A stretch of DNA of 64,000 bases. Origin: Veillonella tobetsuensis (GTDB lineage Bacteria; Bacillota; Negativicutes; Veillonellales; Veillonellaceae). The stretch lies in assembly GCF_001078375.1 (NCBI RefSeq), contig NZ_BBXI01000009.1, positions 62,001 to 126,000 on the forward strand, read 5' to 3'. Under the pieces are notes generated by a model. It was not told the DNA's origin and ran no database searches. It was given only the letters and a program-made list of their open reading frames with translations. The position numbers and the translations under genes were made by a program. Of the stretch, positions 1 through 9,532 are shown piece after piece. The first letter of the stretch is position 1. The number at the start of each line of letters is the position of its first letter.

Positions 1-857
1 TTAAGGTTATAGAATTAGATATTGCAAATCCTAAAATCATTAATGTCTTAAGAGATAATAATATAAAAGGTATTATGCATTTTGCTGCACATTCTCAAGT
101 TGGAGAATCTATGATAAATCCATCGATTTATTATGAGAATAATGTTGTAGGATCTTATCGACTTATAGAGTCAGCTCGGCAGGCAGGTGTACAACACTTT
201 GTATTTTCAAGTACAGCAGCGGTTTATGGTGAACCTGAAGTAGTGCCAATTGTAGAGACATCTAAATTACAACCAACTAATGTATATGGTAGAACCAAAT
301 TGATGATTGAAGATATGCTACATGATTATAGTTCTATCTATGGCTCAACATATGTAGCACTACGTTATTTTAATGCTGCAGGTGCTGATGAAAGTGGTGA
401 GATTGGTGAAGATCACTCTCCTGAAACACATCTGATTCCCTTGGTGTTAGAGACGGCTTTGGGAAAAAGACCTCACATTACAGTTTTTGGAACTGATTAT
501 GATACGATTGATGGCACTTGTATTCGTGATTATATTCATGTCACTGATTTAGCATCAGCTCACGTTTTAGCTATGAATTATCTTGTTGGCGGAGGAGAAT
601 CTAGAGTTTTTAACTTAGGAAGTGGCAATGGCTTTTCTGTAAAAGATATTATAGATACAGCTAAAAATGTGACTGGTATTAATATTCCTGTTGAATATGG
701 TGAGCGTCGGAAAGGAGATCCAAGCACATTAATTGCTTCCTCAGACTGTATAAAAGATATTTTAGGATGGAATCCAAAACATAGTGAGTTATCACAAATT
801 ATTAGTGATGCATGGCGTTGGCATCGTTTGCATCCATCTGGTTACGATGACATATAA
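1..857 (+). CDS. galE: UDP-glucose 4-epimerase, 5' end missing
   Basis: Extended SDR epimerase that interconverts UDP-glucose and UDP-galactose in the cytoplasm, feeding surface polysaccharide synthesis. The reading frame is open from base 3, upstream of the first ATG at 75, so the window cuts the gene and the N-terminal NAD-binding glycine motif is lost. Visible GalE features are MHFAAHSQVGES, the STAAVYG strand, the YGRTK catalytic YxxxK, LRYFNAAGA and the late RDYIHVTDLA motif. The C-terminus is complete. A strong terminator follows, so it ends its own transcript. It lies 9 kb before the capsule locus and could supply it with UDP-galactose. Confidence 0.93.
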   Translation, partial: KVIELDIANPKIINVLRDNNIKGIMHFAAHSQVGESMINPSIYYENNVVGSYRLIESARQAGVQHFVFSSTAAVYGEPEVVPIVETSKLQPTNVYGRTKLMIEDMLHDYSSIYGSTYVALRYFNAAGADESGEIGEDHSPETHLIPLVLETALGKRPHITVFGTDYDTIDGTCIRDYIHVTDLASAHVLAMNYLVGGGESRVFNLGSGNGFSVKDIIDTAKNVTGINIPVEYGERRKGDPSTLIASSDCIKDILGWNPKHSELSQIISDAWRWHRLHPSGYDDI

Positions 858-885
858 AGTTAAAAGCATATAGTTTATGATTTGT

Positions 886-930
886 AAAGGACACTAATAG
901 TCACGGGGGTGACTATTAGTGTCCTTTTTT
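886..930 (+). terminator. Intrinsic terminator after galE
   Basis: A perfect 19-bp stem (886-904 with 909-927) with a GGGG loop runs straight into a T tract. It separates galE from the secretin pair downstream. Confidence 0.95.
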
Positions 931-997
931 TATAGGTATAAGTGTTGCATACTGATGTTAGGTATTAATCTAAGACATATGAAAGGAGTTTTTATGA

Positions 998-1663
998 ATG
1001 CATATTAATCAGCTTTTACAAGATAAATTTATTCAGTATGTAACTCAATATAAACGATATAAAAAAGGGATACTCATATTAATTTTATTAGGTTTAATTA
1101 TTTTTGCCTGGAGTGTATTTCACATACCAGAGGAGAACCATATCCCGATGGAGTCCCAGTCAAATGTAGTGTCTAAATCAGCTGAAGATAAAAATGAAGC
1201 AAAATTACTATATAATACGGGAGATACATTAAGAGGGTTTCCCTGGCGTGAAGTGTTAGGTGATTCAAAGGCTATGAATGGTTTAGCTCCTTTACAAATG
1301 CTTGATAATGAGACTATAGATGATGGTATGAGTGAAATGGTTAACAAAGGAGAGTTATCAGATTCTAAATCTAAGTTACATTCAAATAGTAAGAAGAAAG
1401 AAAAGCAAGAACGGAAAGCAAATACGGCGGATAAAGTAGGTACTAAGAGTATCGAATCAAAATACAATAAACAAAAATCAGTTCATGTTAATGGTATTGT
1501 CCGTGGTCCTAAATCATCTGTCATTGTAAGTGTTGGTTCGAACTCAAGCGTTGTCATGGAGGGGGAGTCCTGGCAGGGCATCAAGATAGTTAGTGTGGAT
1601 GAAAATTGTATAACCCTTGATGAAGGAGGAAATGTACGATGTGTAGTTATTGGCGAATTATGA
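998..1663 (+). CDS. PilP/GspC-like membrane-anchored protein
   Basis: A 221-aa bitopic protein with a short basic N-terminus, one transmembrane helix (about residues 23-42), a long charged, Lys/Ser-rich linker, and a C-terminal beta-rich domain (about 165-221) with alternating V/S/G strands. This is the layout of PilP, GspC and similar inner-membrane proteins that contact the secretin. It overlaps the secretin gene by 25 bases, which supports the same role. The start is set by AAAGGAG at 983-989; an ATG at 994 opens only a four-codon reading frame. The assignment rests on architecture and neighbour, since sequence identity to named families is weak. Confidence 0.6.
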   Translation: MHINQLLQDKFIQYVTQYKRYKKGILILILLGLIIFAWSVFHIPEENHIPMESQSNVVSKSAEDKNEAKLLYNTGDTLRGFPWREVLGDSKAMNGLAPLQMLDNETIDDGMSEMVNKGELSDSKSKLHSNSKKKEKQERKANTADKVGTKSIESKYNKQKSVHVNGIVRGPKSSVIVSVGSNSSVVMEGESWQGIKIVSVDENCITLDEGGNVRCVVIGEL

Positions 1664-2838
1664 TAGTACTGTTGATTTGGTGGGTAGTAGGAAATCCGTA
1701 TATGAAGGCAGAGGAACCAGTCCAATTACAAGCGTCTAATGCTACTGAACACGCATATAGTATGACCGTGAGTAAAGCGTCATTGGCTAATGTTGTGGAG
1801 GCAATTAGTCGTAGTTATAAAATTGATATACTTGGTATCAATACATTGGAAGGTACTGTGACAGGAAATATATATGGTAAATCACCGTTGGAGATGTTAC
1901 AGCGCTTAGGCGATATGTATCATTTTGATATACAAAATGAACAGGGCATAATTACTGTTATTGGGCATTCTGGTGTAAAGGAACATCGTCATGTTATGGT
2001 AGTGGAGCCAAATGTAGCATCAGCAAGCTCCTTGGAATCGGTAATAAAAACAGTAGTGCCTAATGGAAAATTTGCAATTCATAAAGAAACCAATCAGTTA
2101 GTATTCAATATTACTGGCGATGAGGAAAAAGGAGTAAAATCAGTTATTCAGGCTATTGATCGTGATGTAAAACAGGTCCGGTTAGAGGCTACAATTATGG
2201 CTATGGAACATTCTTATACAAAGGAAACCGGATTTCGGTGGTCTTGGTTGAGTCTAACTGGACATGGCAGTGATAAGACTCATTCTTATGGGGCCATTAC
2301 ATTTGGTAAGGCGCCAGATGGTGAAGCATACAAGTTCTTTGTAAAACCTGAGTTGAGTTTATTAGAAACAACAGGGAAAGCGGTTGTGATTGCAACACCA
2401 TCCATTATGGCTCTAAATGGAGAAGAAGCACATATACTAATTGGTGAAAGAATTCCCGTAGTGGAGGAAACTATATCTAATGGGGAAAGAAAGCAATCCA
2501 TTCATTATGAAGAAGTAGGTATAAAATTAGATTACACGCCTATTGTTACAAAAAATGGCAGTATTGATACATCAATACGAGCAGAGGTGAGTTCACCTAT
2601 TATGGTATCTGAATTGAAATCTTATAAAATTACAACTAGACAGGCACAGACAAGAGTGCGATTACAACCGGGCGAAGTATTAGTCATTGGTGGACTAATG
2701 GATAATCGAGATCAAAGACAGATGGAGAAAATCCCATTACTTGGAGATATTCCTTTATTAGGAAAATTATTTAAACACAGTCGAAAGACGAAGGATAGTG
2801 TGGAAATGGTCATTTTTGTAAAGGCGACTGTGGTATAA
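1639..2838 (+). CDS. Secretin (GspD/PilQ family)
   Basis: Outer-membrane multimeric gate of type II secretion or type IV pilus systems. The 399-aa protein starts with a signal-like hydrophobic segment (residues 7-18), followed by an N0/STN-like domain around residues 40-110, a second small N domain, and the secretin core (about 180-399). The core contains the typical VRLEATIMAM strand, the VGIKLDYTPIV region and the C-terminal VLVIGGLMDN plus IPLLGDIPLLGKLF signature. It is short for a secretin. AAGGAGG at 1623-1629 fixes the start, inside the preceding gene. No pilin, ATPase or other platform gene is nearby. A secretin confirms an outer membrane. Confidence 0.88.
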   Translation: MCSYWRIMIVLLIWWVVGNPYMKAEEPVQLQASNATEHAYSMTVSKASLANVVEAISRSYKIDILGINTLEGTVTGNIYGKSPLEMLQRLGDMYHFDIQNEQGIITVIGHSGVKEHRHVMVVEPNVASASSLESVIKTVVPNGKFAIHKETNQLVFNITGDEEKGVKSVIQAIDRDVKQVRLEATIMAMEHSYTKETGFRWSWLSLTGHGSDKTHSYGAITFGKAPDGEAYKFFVKPELSLLETTGKAVVIATPSIMALNGEEAHILIGERIPVVEETISNGERKQSIHYEEVGIKLDYTPIVTKNGSIDTSIRAEVSSPIMVSELKSYKITTRQAQTRVRLQPGEVLVIGGLMDNRDQRQMEKIPLLGDIPLLGKLFKHSRKTKDSVEMVIFVKATVV

Positions 2839-2870
2839 TAATATTTACTGAATGATAAAGGAGGTATTGA

Positions 2871-4784
2871 ATGGAACGCATTCGAATGATCGGCCTGGGA
2901 AAATCATTTGGGGTGCGCCAAGTGTTTTCCAATGTGTCCTTTGAGATAAAAGAAGGCGATAGAATTGCCTTAGTTGGTCCTAATGGGGCCGGAAAATCAA
3001 CATTATTAAAATGTATCCTCGGCATTGAGGAATTAGATGAAGGTCAAGTTGTAACATCGCCCGTGGCAAGTATTGGCTATCTACAACAAGATGTCAACTT
3101 GGGTGATGCCAGTTTGGCCGAAGAAATAGAAACTGCCTGGGAAGATGTTCATGCTTTAGAAGATAAATTACACGAGCTCACAACATATCTTGAAACTCAT
3201 GAGGCTAGTGAAAGTGACTTACAACGTCTTGATTATTTACAAAATCGGTTAGAATGGCTAGGTGGCTACGATTATGAGCAAAAGACTAAGCGTATAGTTT
3301 ATGGACTTGGCTTTACAGATGAAGATTTAGATAAACCAGCCAATGCCTTTTCTGGTGGACAAAAGACGCGCATTAATTTGGCAAAGGCCTTAGTTCGTAG
3401 TCCAGATTTTTTATTTTTAGATGAACCTACGAACCATTTAGATATGGAAATGTTAGAGTGGTTGGAGGGTTATTTATCCTCCTATCGAGGGGGGATTCTC
3501 ATCGTTAGTCATGACCGATATTTTATGGATCGGATTGTGACTGGCGTAGTAGAATTAGATCATCATAAGGCTACAACCTATCGCGGTAATTATAGTCGCT
3601 ATGTGGCACAACGGGATGAACGTTTAAAAGCAGATACAATTGCTTATGAAAAGCAGCAAGAATATATCAAGAAAACTGAAGAATATATTGATAAGTATCG
3701 TGCAGGTATTAAGTCTAAGATGGCTAGAGGGCGTCAATCACAGTTGAATCGGTTGGAACGATTAGAAGCTCCTGTAACCTCGCACTCATTAGAGTTTAAA
3801 TTTCCTCCTGCTGCAATGAGTGCCGATAAGGTACTCGTATTAGACCATGTGTCTATTGGTTATGGATCAGGGGAACCAATTATTGATGATGTATCCGTAG
3901 TGGTTCGTCGTGGTGAATCTGTCGCTTTAATCGGTCCTAATGGGGCTGGTAAATCTACAATGGTAAAAGCTATCATTGGTGAATTACTCCCTACTGACGG
4001 TTATATAGATATTGGAAATCGTGTACAAGTAGGCTACTTTTCCCAAGAGCATGAAGAACTACATAATCAATGGCAAGTGGTTGATGAGATCATAAATAAC
4101 TATAATTTCACAGAAGAAAAAGCACGAAATGTGTTAGATTCATTCCTCTTTAAAGGTGATGATGTGTTTAAGCTTGTGGGGGACTTATCTGGTGGTGAAC
4201 GAGCACGATTAGCATTGCTAAAATTATTCTTGCAAGGAGATAATTTCCTAGTCCTCGATGAACCGACTAACCATTTAGATGTACCTACACGTGAAATTGT
4301 TGAAAGTGCATTAAAACAGTTTGGTGGTACTTGCTTTATTATTTCTCATGACAGGTACTTTTTAGATCAAGTATCCACGCGAACTTTGGTGTTAGAAGAT
4401 AAGGGAATTACTGAATATTTAGGTAATTATTCATACTATAAAGAAAAACTTAAAGAGCAAAATGATATAGCTGCACTGACTGCTCCAGTACAAGAATCCT
4501 CTCAAACTGTGGCAAGGGGTGAAAATGAGATTATTCTTTCAAAAGATGAATCTAAGAAAAAAACAAATACTTATATGGTTGAAAAGCAATTAGCTGAGGT
4601 GGAAGAAGAAATTGCTCGCTTAGAGGCGACAATGAAGATGTATGAGGTACAGTTAGCAAATCCTGTAGTGCAACAAGATTTAGATGAAATGTCTAAGCTT
4701 TCTAAACAGATTGAAGATACTCAACATGATTTAGATTCATTGTATGAGAAGTGGGAACATTTTTCTGAACTACTAGGTGAATAA
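2871..4784 (+). CDS. ABC-F family ATPase (Uup/YdiF type)
   Basis: Cytoplasmic, ribosome-associated double ATPase without membrane domains. Two Walker A motifs (GPNGAGKST at about residues 36 and 358), two signature motifs (SGGQKTR and LSGGERARL) and two DEPTNHLD Walker B motifs are present. Between the halves sits the arm/linker helix typical of ABC-F. The C-terminus (about 555-637) is a charged coiled coil, as in Uup and YdiF, which in that family binds RNA or the ribosome. It starts 8 bases after an AAGGAGG-type site and 32 bases after the secretin, so read-through from that operon is possible. Substrate or antibiotic specificity cannot be read from sequence. Confidence 0.9.
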   Translation: MERIRMIGLGKSFGVRQVFSNVSFEIKEGDRIALVGPNGAGKSTLLKCILGIEELDEGQVVTSPVASIGYLQQDVNLGDASLAEEIETAWEDVHALEDKLHELTTYLETHEASESDLQRLDYLQNRLEWLGGYDYEQKTKRIVYGLGFTDEDLDKPANAFSGGQKTRINLAKALVRSPDFLFLDEPTNHLDMEMLEWLEGYLSSYRGGILIVSHDRYFMDRIVTGVVELDHHKATTYRGNYSRYVAQRDERLKADTIAYEKQQEYIKKTEEYIDKYRAGIKSKMARGRQSQLNRLERLEAPVTSHSLEFKFPPAAMSADKVLVLDHVSIGYGSGEPIIDDVSVVVRRGESVALIGPNGAGKSTMVKAIIGELLPTDGYIDIGNRVQVGYFSQEHEELHNQWQVVDEIINNYNFTEEKARNVLDSFLFKGDDVFKLVGDLSGGERARLALLKLFLQGDNFLVLDEPTNHLDVPTREIVESALKQFGGTCFIISHDRYFLDQVSTRTLVLEDKGITEYLGNYSYYKEKLKEQNDIAALTAPVQESSQTVARGENEIILSKDESKKKTNTYMVEKQLAEVEEEIARLEATMKMYEVQLANPVVQQDLDEMSKLSKQIEDTQHDLDSLYEKWEHFSELLGE

Positions 4785-4836
4785 AAATATTTTATATTAC
4801 TTTCAACAAAATTCTATAGAAAATGTATCAAATTCA

Positions 4837-4866
4837 TTGACAAACATAATAAATACCTCATAATAT
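4837..4866 (+). promoter_or_regulatory. Predicted sigma-A promoter of the liv operon
   Basis: TTGACA at 4837-4842, 18-base spacer, TAATAT at 4861-4866, 64 bases before the livK start. The perfect -35 fits high expression of a binding protein. Confidence 0.65.
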
Positions 4867-4929
4867 AAATGTATATATAATTTATACTAAATAATTTGCT
4901 ATTAAGACGTGTTAAAGGAAGGATGTAGC

Positions 4930-6078
4930 ATGAATAAATCTATGTTAAAAAAAGTTGCCGTTTTTGGCCTTGCTGGCGTAATGGCTGTTGCTGCTGGTTG
5001 TGGTAGTAATAAAGATGCAGGTAATGCAAATAGTAATGAAGCTAAAATTGCATTGTTAACAACAACAACCGGTGGTGCCGCAGCATATGGTGAATCCATT
5101 AAAGCTGGTGCAGAATTGGCTGTAAGCGAAATCAATGCTGATGCAAACGCTGTGAAAATCAATTTGTTAGTAGAAGATACTAAAGGTGATAAAAACGAAG
5201 CTATCAATGCGATGAACAAAGTAATTGCAAAAGATAAAGTTGTAGCAGTTATCGGTCCTATGCTATCTGGTGAAATGATGGCAGCTGGTCCTGTAGCAAA
5301 TAAAAGCAAAGTAGTAGCGCTTGGTACATCTACAACTGCTGAAGGTATTACAGATATTGGGGATTATATCTTCCGTAATGCTGTTCCTGAATCCTTAGCG
5401 GTAGATACAGCTATCAAAGAAGCTCATAAAACATTGGGCTTTAAAACAGCAGCTATTATGTATTCTAACAACAATGACCAAATGGTATCTGTAAACAATA
5501 CAGCTCGTAAAGCATTGGAATCTGTAGGCGTACAAATCGTTGATACTGAAACATTTGCAGATAAAGATACTGACTTCTCTGCTCAATTGACTAAGATTCA
5601 ACAAGCTAAACCAGATGTAATCATCGTTGCATCCCTTTACCAAGAAGGTGCCCTTATCATGAAAAAAATGCGTGAAATGGGTATGAATCAACCTGTAGTT
5701 GGATCCAACGGCTTCAACAGCCCACAATTTATTAAAATTGCTGGCGATGCGGCTAACGGCGTCATCGTAGGTACACCTTGGTTCCCAAATAAAGAAGACC
5801 AAAAGGTTAAAGACTTCCGTAAAGCGTATGTGGCTAAATATGGCAAAGAACCTGACCAATTCGCTGCACAAGCATATGATGCCGTATATCTTTATGAAGC
5901 AGCGTTGAAAAAAGCAGGATCCACAACTGATCGTGAAAAATTCCGTGAAGCATTGAAAAATATTGCTGACTTCGTTGGTGTAACTGGTCAGTTCAAGTTC
6001 AACGAAAAACGCGACCCTTCCATGGAAGTTCAAGTATTACAAATTAAAAACGGTCAATTTGACGCATTAACAAAATAA
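4930..6078 (+). CDS. livK: Branched-chain amino-acid ABC transporter, binding lipoprotein
   Basis: Periplasmic-side receptor of the Leu/Ile/Val importer encoded downstream. The lipoprotein signal peptide has basic residues, a hydrophobic core and a VAAGC lipobox with the lipidated Cys at residue 24. The mature part is a periplasmic-binding-protein type I fold of normal length (382 aa) with family motifs such as VVAVIGPM and FAAQAYDAVYLYEAA. The start chosen is ATG 4930, 7 bases after AAAGGAAGG; an upstream in-frame GTG at 4909 lies before that site and is rejected. First gene of livKHMGF. It could bind another aliphatic amino acid or amide. Confidence 0.93.
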   Translation: MNKSMLKKVAVFGLAGVMAVAAGCGSNKDAGNANSNEAKIALLTTTTGGAAAYGESIKAGAELAVSEINADANAVKINLLVEDTKGDKNEAINAMNKVIAKDKVVAVIGPMLSGEMMAAGPVANKSKVVALGTSTTAEGITDIGDYIFRNAVPESLAVDTAIKEAHKTLGFKTAAIMYSNNNDQMVSVNNTARKALESVGVQIVDTETFADKDTDFSAQLTKIQQAKPDVIIVASLYQEGALIMKKMREMGMNQPVVGSNGFNSPQFIKIAGDAANGVIVGTPWFPNKEDQKVKDFRKAYVAKYGKEPDQFAAQAYDAVYLYEAALKKAGSTTDREKFREALKNIADFVGVTGQFKFNEKRDPSMEVQVLQIKNGQFDALTK

Positions 6079-6092
6079 GTTGAGGTAGTATA

Positions 6093-6974
6093 GTGTTTTT
6101 ACAACAATTAGTTAACGGGTTAACCCTCGGTAGCTTATATGCTGTACTCGCTATTGGCTTAACACTAGTGTTTGGTGTTTTGAATATTATCAACATGGCT
6201 CACGGAGGCATCTTTATGATAGGTGCCTTCGTTGGTCTTTTTATGGTAACAATTTTTAACGTTAACATTTTTGTAGCCCTTATCGTAGCTATGGCAGTAG
6301 GTGCTATCCTTGGTTATCTTCTAGAATTCGTGGCTCTTCGTCCACTGCGAAAGAAAAAGGTGTCTCACTTGGCACCACTTATCAGTACCATCGGCGTTTC
6401 TATTTTTATTGAAAGCTTGGCATTATTGCTTTGGGGTCCTCAAACGAGATCTTTCCCACCAGATTATATTGGCGGTTTAATTGATTTTGGGGCTTTTAAA
6501 ATTTCCATGGTACAAATCATCGGCTTAGGTGTATCCATCTTATTAATGGTTATTTTAAATGTAGTGATTAAAAAGACCAAAATTGGTAAAGCAATTCGTG
6601 CCGTATCCATGAGTACTGAAACAGCGGCTCTTTTAGGTATTAATCCTACGATGATTATTTCTGTAACTGTTATGATTGCTTCTGCACTAGGTGCAGCTGC
6701 AGGTGTACTCGTAGGCCTATCCTTTAATGCGATTGAACCTACTATGGGCGTTATCATCGGATTTAAAGGTCTTGCGGTTCTTATTTTAGGTGGTCTTGGC
6801 AATATTACTGGTGCCATGGTTGGTGGCTTCATTCTTGGTGTAGCAGAGGTATTCTCTGTTGCTTATGGTGCATCCACATTCCGTGATGCTGTAGCCTTTG
6901 GCCTCATTATCCTATTATTGTTCTGGCGCCCACAAGGCTTGTTTGGTTCTAAAGATAAAGGGGGGAGACCGTAA
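6093..6974 (+). CDS. livH: Branched-chain amino-acid ABC transporter permease LivH
   Basis: Inner-membrane permease of 293 aa with about eight transmembrane helices. Family hallmarks are the opening LVNGLTLGSLYAVLAIGLTL, the following VLNIINMAHGG, and the late GLGNITGAMVGG loop that contacts the ATPases. The start is GTG, 14 bases after livK. Its stop overlaps the livM start by one base (TAATG), indicating coupled translation. Confidence 0.94.
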   Translation: MFLQQLVNGLTLGSLYAVLAIGLTLVFGVLNIINMAHGGIFMIGAFVGLFMVTIFNVNIFVALIVAMAVGAILGYLLEFVALRPLRKKKVSHLAPLISTIGVSIFIESLALLLWGPQTRSFPPDYIGGLIDFGAFKISMVQIIGLGVSILLMVILNVVIKKTKIGKAIRAVSMSTETAALLGINPTMIISVTVMIASALGAAAGVLVGLSFNAIEPTMGVIIGFKGLAVLILGGLGNITGAMVGGFILGVAEVFSVAYGASTFRDAVAFGLIILLLFWRPQGLFGSKDKGGRP

Positions 6975-7984
6975 TGGATTTATTAAACCCGTATTATCTA
7001 CAGATCGTGATGTTCTTCATCATCAATGCCATCATGGGTATTTCTATTTACTTCACCCTTGCAAGTGGTCAGCTCTCTCTTGGGGCCGCTGGTTTTATGA
7101 GTGTTGGTGCTTATGTAGGTGCTATGCTTTCTTTGAAAGCTGATTTGCCTATCATCGTAGGTATCATTATTGGTGGTTTGGTTGCTAGTCTAGTAGCCGT
7201 TATTATTGGATTACCAACAACACGTCTTCGTGGTTTATATCTTGCCATTGCTACCCTTGGCTTTGGTGAAGTTGTACGCGTTATTTTCTTGAATTTAGAT
7301 GTTACTAATGGTGCATTAGGTTTATCTGGTATACCATCTATTCCTCAAGAATTGACAAATTATGCCTATGAATTTGATATTGATGGTCTAATGGGCCTTG
7401 ATGCAGTAACATGGGGAAATTTAATGGCTATCATTATTTTATTGGTAGTATTGGCTTTAATTATTGCTTTCTGTGTACGCATTAATAATAGCCGTGTTGG
7501 TCGTGCTTTTGCAGCTATTAAAGCTGATGATCATGCAGCAGAATTAATGGGGATTAACGTTGTATACTACAAAATGATGGCTTTCATCATTGGTGCCTTC
7601 ATCGCTGGTATCGGTGGTGGTTTGTATGCTCATATTACAAACTTTATTAATCCAACCGATTTTAGTTATCACAAAGTAGTACAAATTTTATTATTCCCAG
7701 TATTTGGTGGTTCTAATGTAGTATGGGGCTCTGTACTAGGTTCTTTTATTCTTACATTATTGCCAGAAGTTTTGCGTTTCTTATCCGATTATCGAGATAT
7801 CATTTATGGTGCATTGCTCGTAATCTTAATGGCTGTTCGCCCAGACGGTATTTTGACAGAATCTATGGTAGATAAAATCAGCCGTAAATTAGGTTTTAAA
7901 AAGGCTCCATATATCCCAGAATCACAAGTGTTAACAGAGCGATTTGAAGCGTATAAACGCAAACAAGAAGAGAAACAAGGATAG
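6974..7984 (+). CDS. livM: Branched-chain amino-acid ABC transporter permease LivM
   Basis: Second permease of the heterodimer, 336 aa, with multiple transmembrane helices. It carries the LivM motifs ASGQLSLGAAGFMSVGAY near the N-terminus, TLGFGEVVR in the middle, and the NNSRVGRAFAAIKADDHAAE region before the last helices. A hydrophilic C-terminal tail of about 35 residues ends the protein. Start overlaps the livH stop; livG follows after 11 bases. Confidence 0.94.
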   Translation: MDLLNPYYLQIVMFFIINAIMGISIYFTLASGQLSLGAAGFMSVGAYVGAMLSLKADLPIIVGIIIGGLVASLVAVIIGLPTTRLRGLYLAIATLGFGEVVRVIFLNLDVTNGALGLSGIPSIPQELTNYAYEFDIDGLMGLDAVTWGNLMAIIILLVVLALIIAFCVRINNSRVGRAFAAIKADDHAAELMGINVVYYKMMAFIIGAFIAGIGGGLYAHITNFINPTDFSYHKVVQILLFPVFGGSNVVWGSVLGSFILTLLPEVLRFLSDYRDIIYGALLVILMAVRPDGILTESMVDKISRKLGFKKAPYIPESQVLTERFEAYKRKQEEKQG

Positions 7985-7995
7985 GAGGGAACTGA

Positions 7996-8757
7996 ATGCT
8001 ATTAGAATTAAATGAAGTAAGTAAAAGCTTTGGTGGCGTTGCAGCTCTCACAGGTGTTTCCTTTGGTGTTAAACAGGGTGAAGTATTTGGTGTTATCGGT
8101 CCGAATGGTGCTGGTAAGACTACACTATTCAATTTGATTACTGGTGTATTCCCTGTTAGCTCTGGTGAAATCGTATTCGACGGTATGTCTGTTGTAGGGA
8201 TTAAGCCGCATAGAACGGTAGAGATGGGCATTGCTCGTACATTCCAAAATATTCGTCTCTTTGGTAATATGACGGCTCTTGAAACTGTATTAACAGGTAT
8301 GCATTGTCGTACCGGTTCTGGTTTTTTATCAAGTTTCTTGAGAACAAAACGTCAACGTATTGAAGAAGAACGTTGTCGCGGTATTGCGTATGAGTTCTTA
8401 AAGCTAGTCGATCTTGAAGAAGATGCGGAAGAGGTTGCTACATCATTGCCATATGGTAAGCAACGTCGGCTTGAAATCGCTCGTGCGTTAGCCACACATC
8501 CACAATTGATTTTGCTTGATGAACCAGCTGCCGGTATGAATGATAGTGAAACAGAGGTTCTTCGCCAATTAATTGGTAAAATTCGTGACTTAGGCATTAC
8601 TGTTGTAGTTATTGAACATGCTATGGAATTGATGATGAATATTTGTGATCGCTTAGTCGTTCTTAACTTTGGTAAGAAAATTGCGGAAGGTACACCTCAA
8701 GAAATTCAAAATAATGAGGCTGTAATTGAAGCGTACTTAGGTAAAGAAGAGGTGTAA
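7996..8757 (+). CDS. livG: Branched-chain amino-acid ABC transporter ATPase LivG
   Basis: ATP-hydrolysing subunit, 253 aa. Walker A GPNGAGKTT, LivG-typical GIARTFQNIRLF Q-loop, a signature region reading LPYGKQRRLEIARAL (YGKQR replaces LSGGQ, normal for LivG), Walker B LILLDEPAAGMN and the H-loop VVIEHAM. Preceded by AGGAGGGA and one base from livF, so it belongs to the same transcript. Confidence 0.95.
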   Translation: MLLELNEVSKSFGGVAALTGVSFGVKQGEVFGVIGPNGAGKTTLFNLITGVFPVSSGEIVFDGMSVVGIKPHRTVEMGIARTFQNIRLFGNMTALETVLTGMHCRTGSGFLSSFLRTKRQRIEEERCRGIAYEFLKLVDLEEDAEEVATSLPYGKQRRLEIARALATHPQLILLDEPAAGMNDSETEVLRQLIGKIRDLGITVVVIEHAMELMMNICDRLVVLNFGKKIAEGTPQEIQNNEAVIEAYLGKEEV

Positions 8758-8758
8758 T

Positions 8759-9469
8759 ATGTTAAAACTAGAAAATATCATGGCTGGTTATGGACATATT
8801 ACAGCCTTAAAAGATATTAGTTTAGAGGTTCCACAAGGTTCTATCGTTTCTTTAATCGGTGCCAATGGTGCAGGTAAGACTACAACTATGAAGACCATTA
8901 TGGGGCTCGTAAAACCGACTTCTGGTCGAGTTCTATTTGAAGGTCAAGATATTACTGGTCATAAGACTCACAATATCGTACATGGTGGGATTTCTCTAGT
9001 TCCAGAAGGTCGTCAAATTTTACAAGATATGAGCGTATATGAAAACCTTGAAATGGGTGCTTATACACGTAAAGATAAGGAAATTGATGCAGATATTAAA
9101 AAGGTATTTAAACGATTTCCAATTCTTGATGAACGGAGCTATCAATTAGGTGGTACATTGTCTGGTGGGCAACAACAAATGCTTGCCATAGGTCGTGCTC
9201 TTATGGCGCGCCCGAAATTATTGTTACTAGATGAACCATCTATGGGGCTTGCACCACTTGTAGTTAATGAAATTTTTGAGACTATTAAAGAGATTAGTGC
9301 AGATGGTACAACCGTTTTATTGGTGGAGCAAAATGTGCGCCAAGCCTTAAAAATAGCAGACTATGCGTATGTATTAGAAACCGGTAAGATGGTTTTATCT
9401 GGAACTGCTGATGAAGTACGTCATAACCCTAGAGTTATGGAGGCTTATTTAGGTGGCCGTGTAGAATAA
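8759..9469 (+). CDS. livF: Branched-chain amino-acid ABC transporter ATPase LivF
   Basis: Second ATPase of the importer, 236 aa. Walker A GANGAGKTT, the LivF-typical GISLVPEGRQIL, signature LSGGQQQM, Walker B LLLLDEPSMGLAP and VLLVEQNV. Last gene of the operon: a terminator begins 18 bases after its stop. Confidence 0.95.
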   Translation: MLKLENIMAGYGHITALKDISLEVPQGSIVSLIGANGAGKTTTMKTIMGLVKPTSGRVLFEGQDITGHKTHNIVHGGISLVPEGRQILQDMSVYENLEMGAYTRKDKEIDADIKKVFKRFPILDERSYQLGGTLSGGQQQMLAIGRALMARPKLLLLDEPSMGLAPLVVNEIFETIKEISADGTTVLLVEQNVRQALKIADYAYVLETGKMVLSGTADEVRHNPRVMEAYLGGRVE

Positions 9470-9487
9470 TATAAAAATCAAATTTTT

Positions 9488-9532
9488 AGATGTATATATC
9501 TATCATTGTATGGATATATACATCTTTTTTTA
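9488..9532 (+). terminator. Intrinsic terminator of the liv operon
   Basis: 13-bp perfect stem (9488-9500 with 9513-9525), 12-base loop and a run of Ts. Confidence 0.9.

Noticed and set aside
4909-4929. Extra N-terminal codons for livK from GTG 4909
   Set aside because: They contain the ribosome site itself and spoil the lipoprotein signal.
5395-6033. 212-codon minus-strand frame inside livK
   Set aside because: Antisense shadow of a conserved gene.
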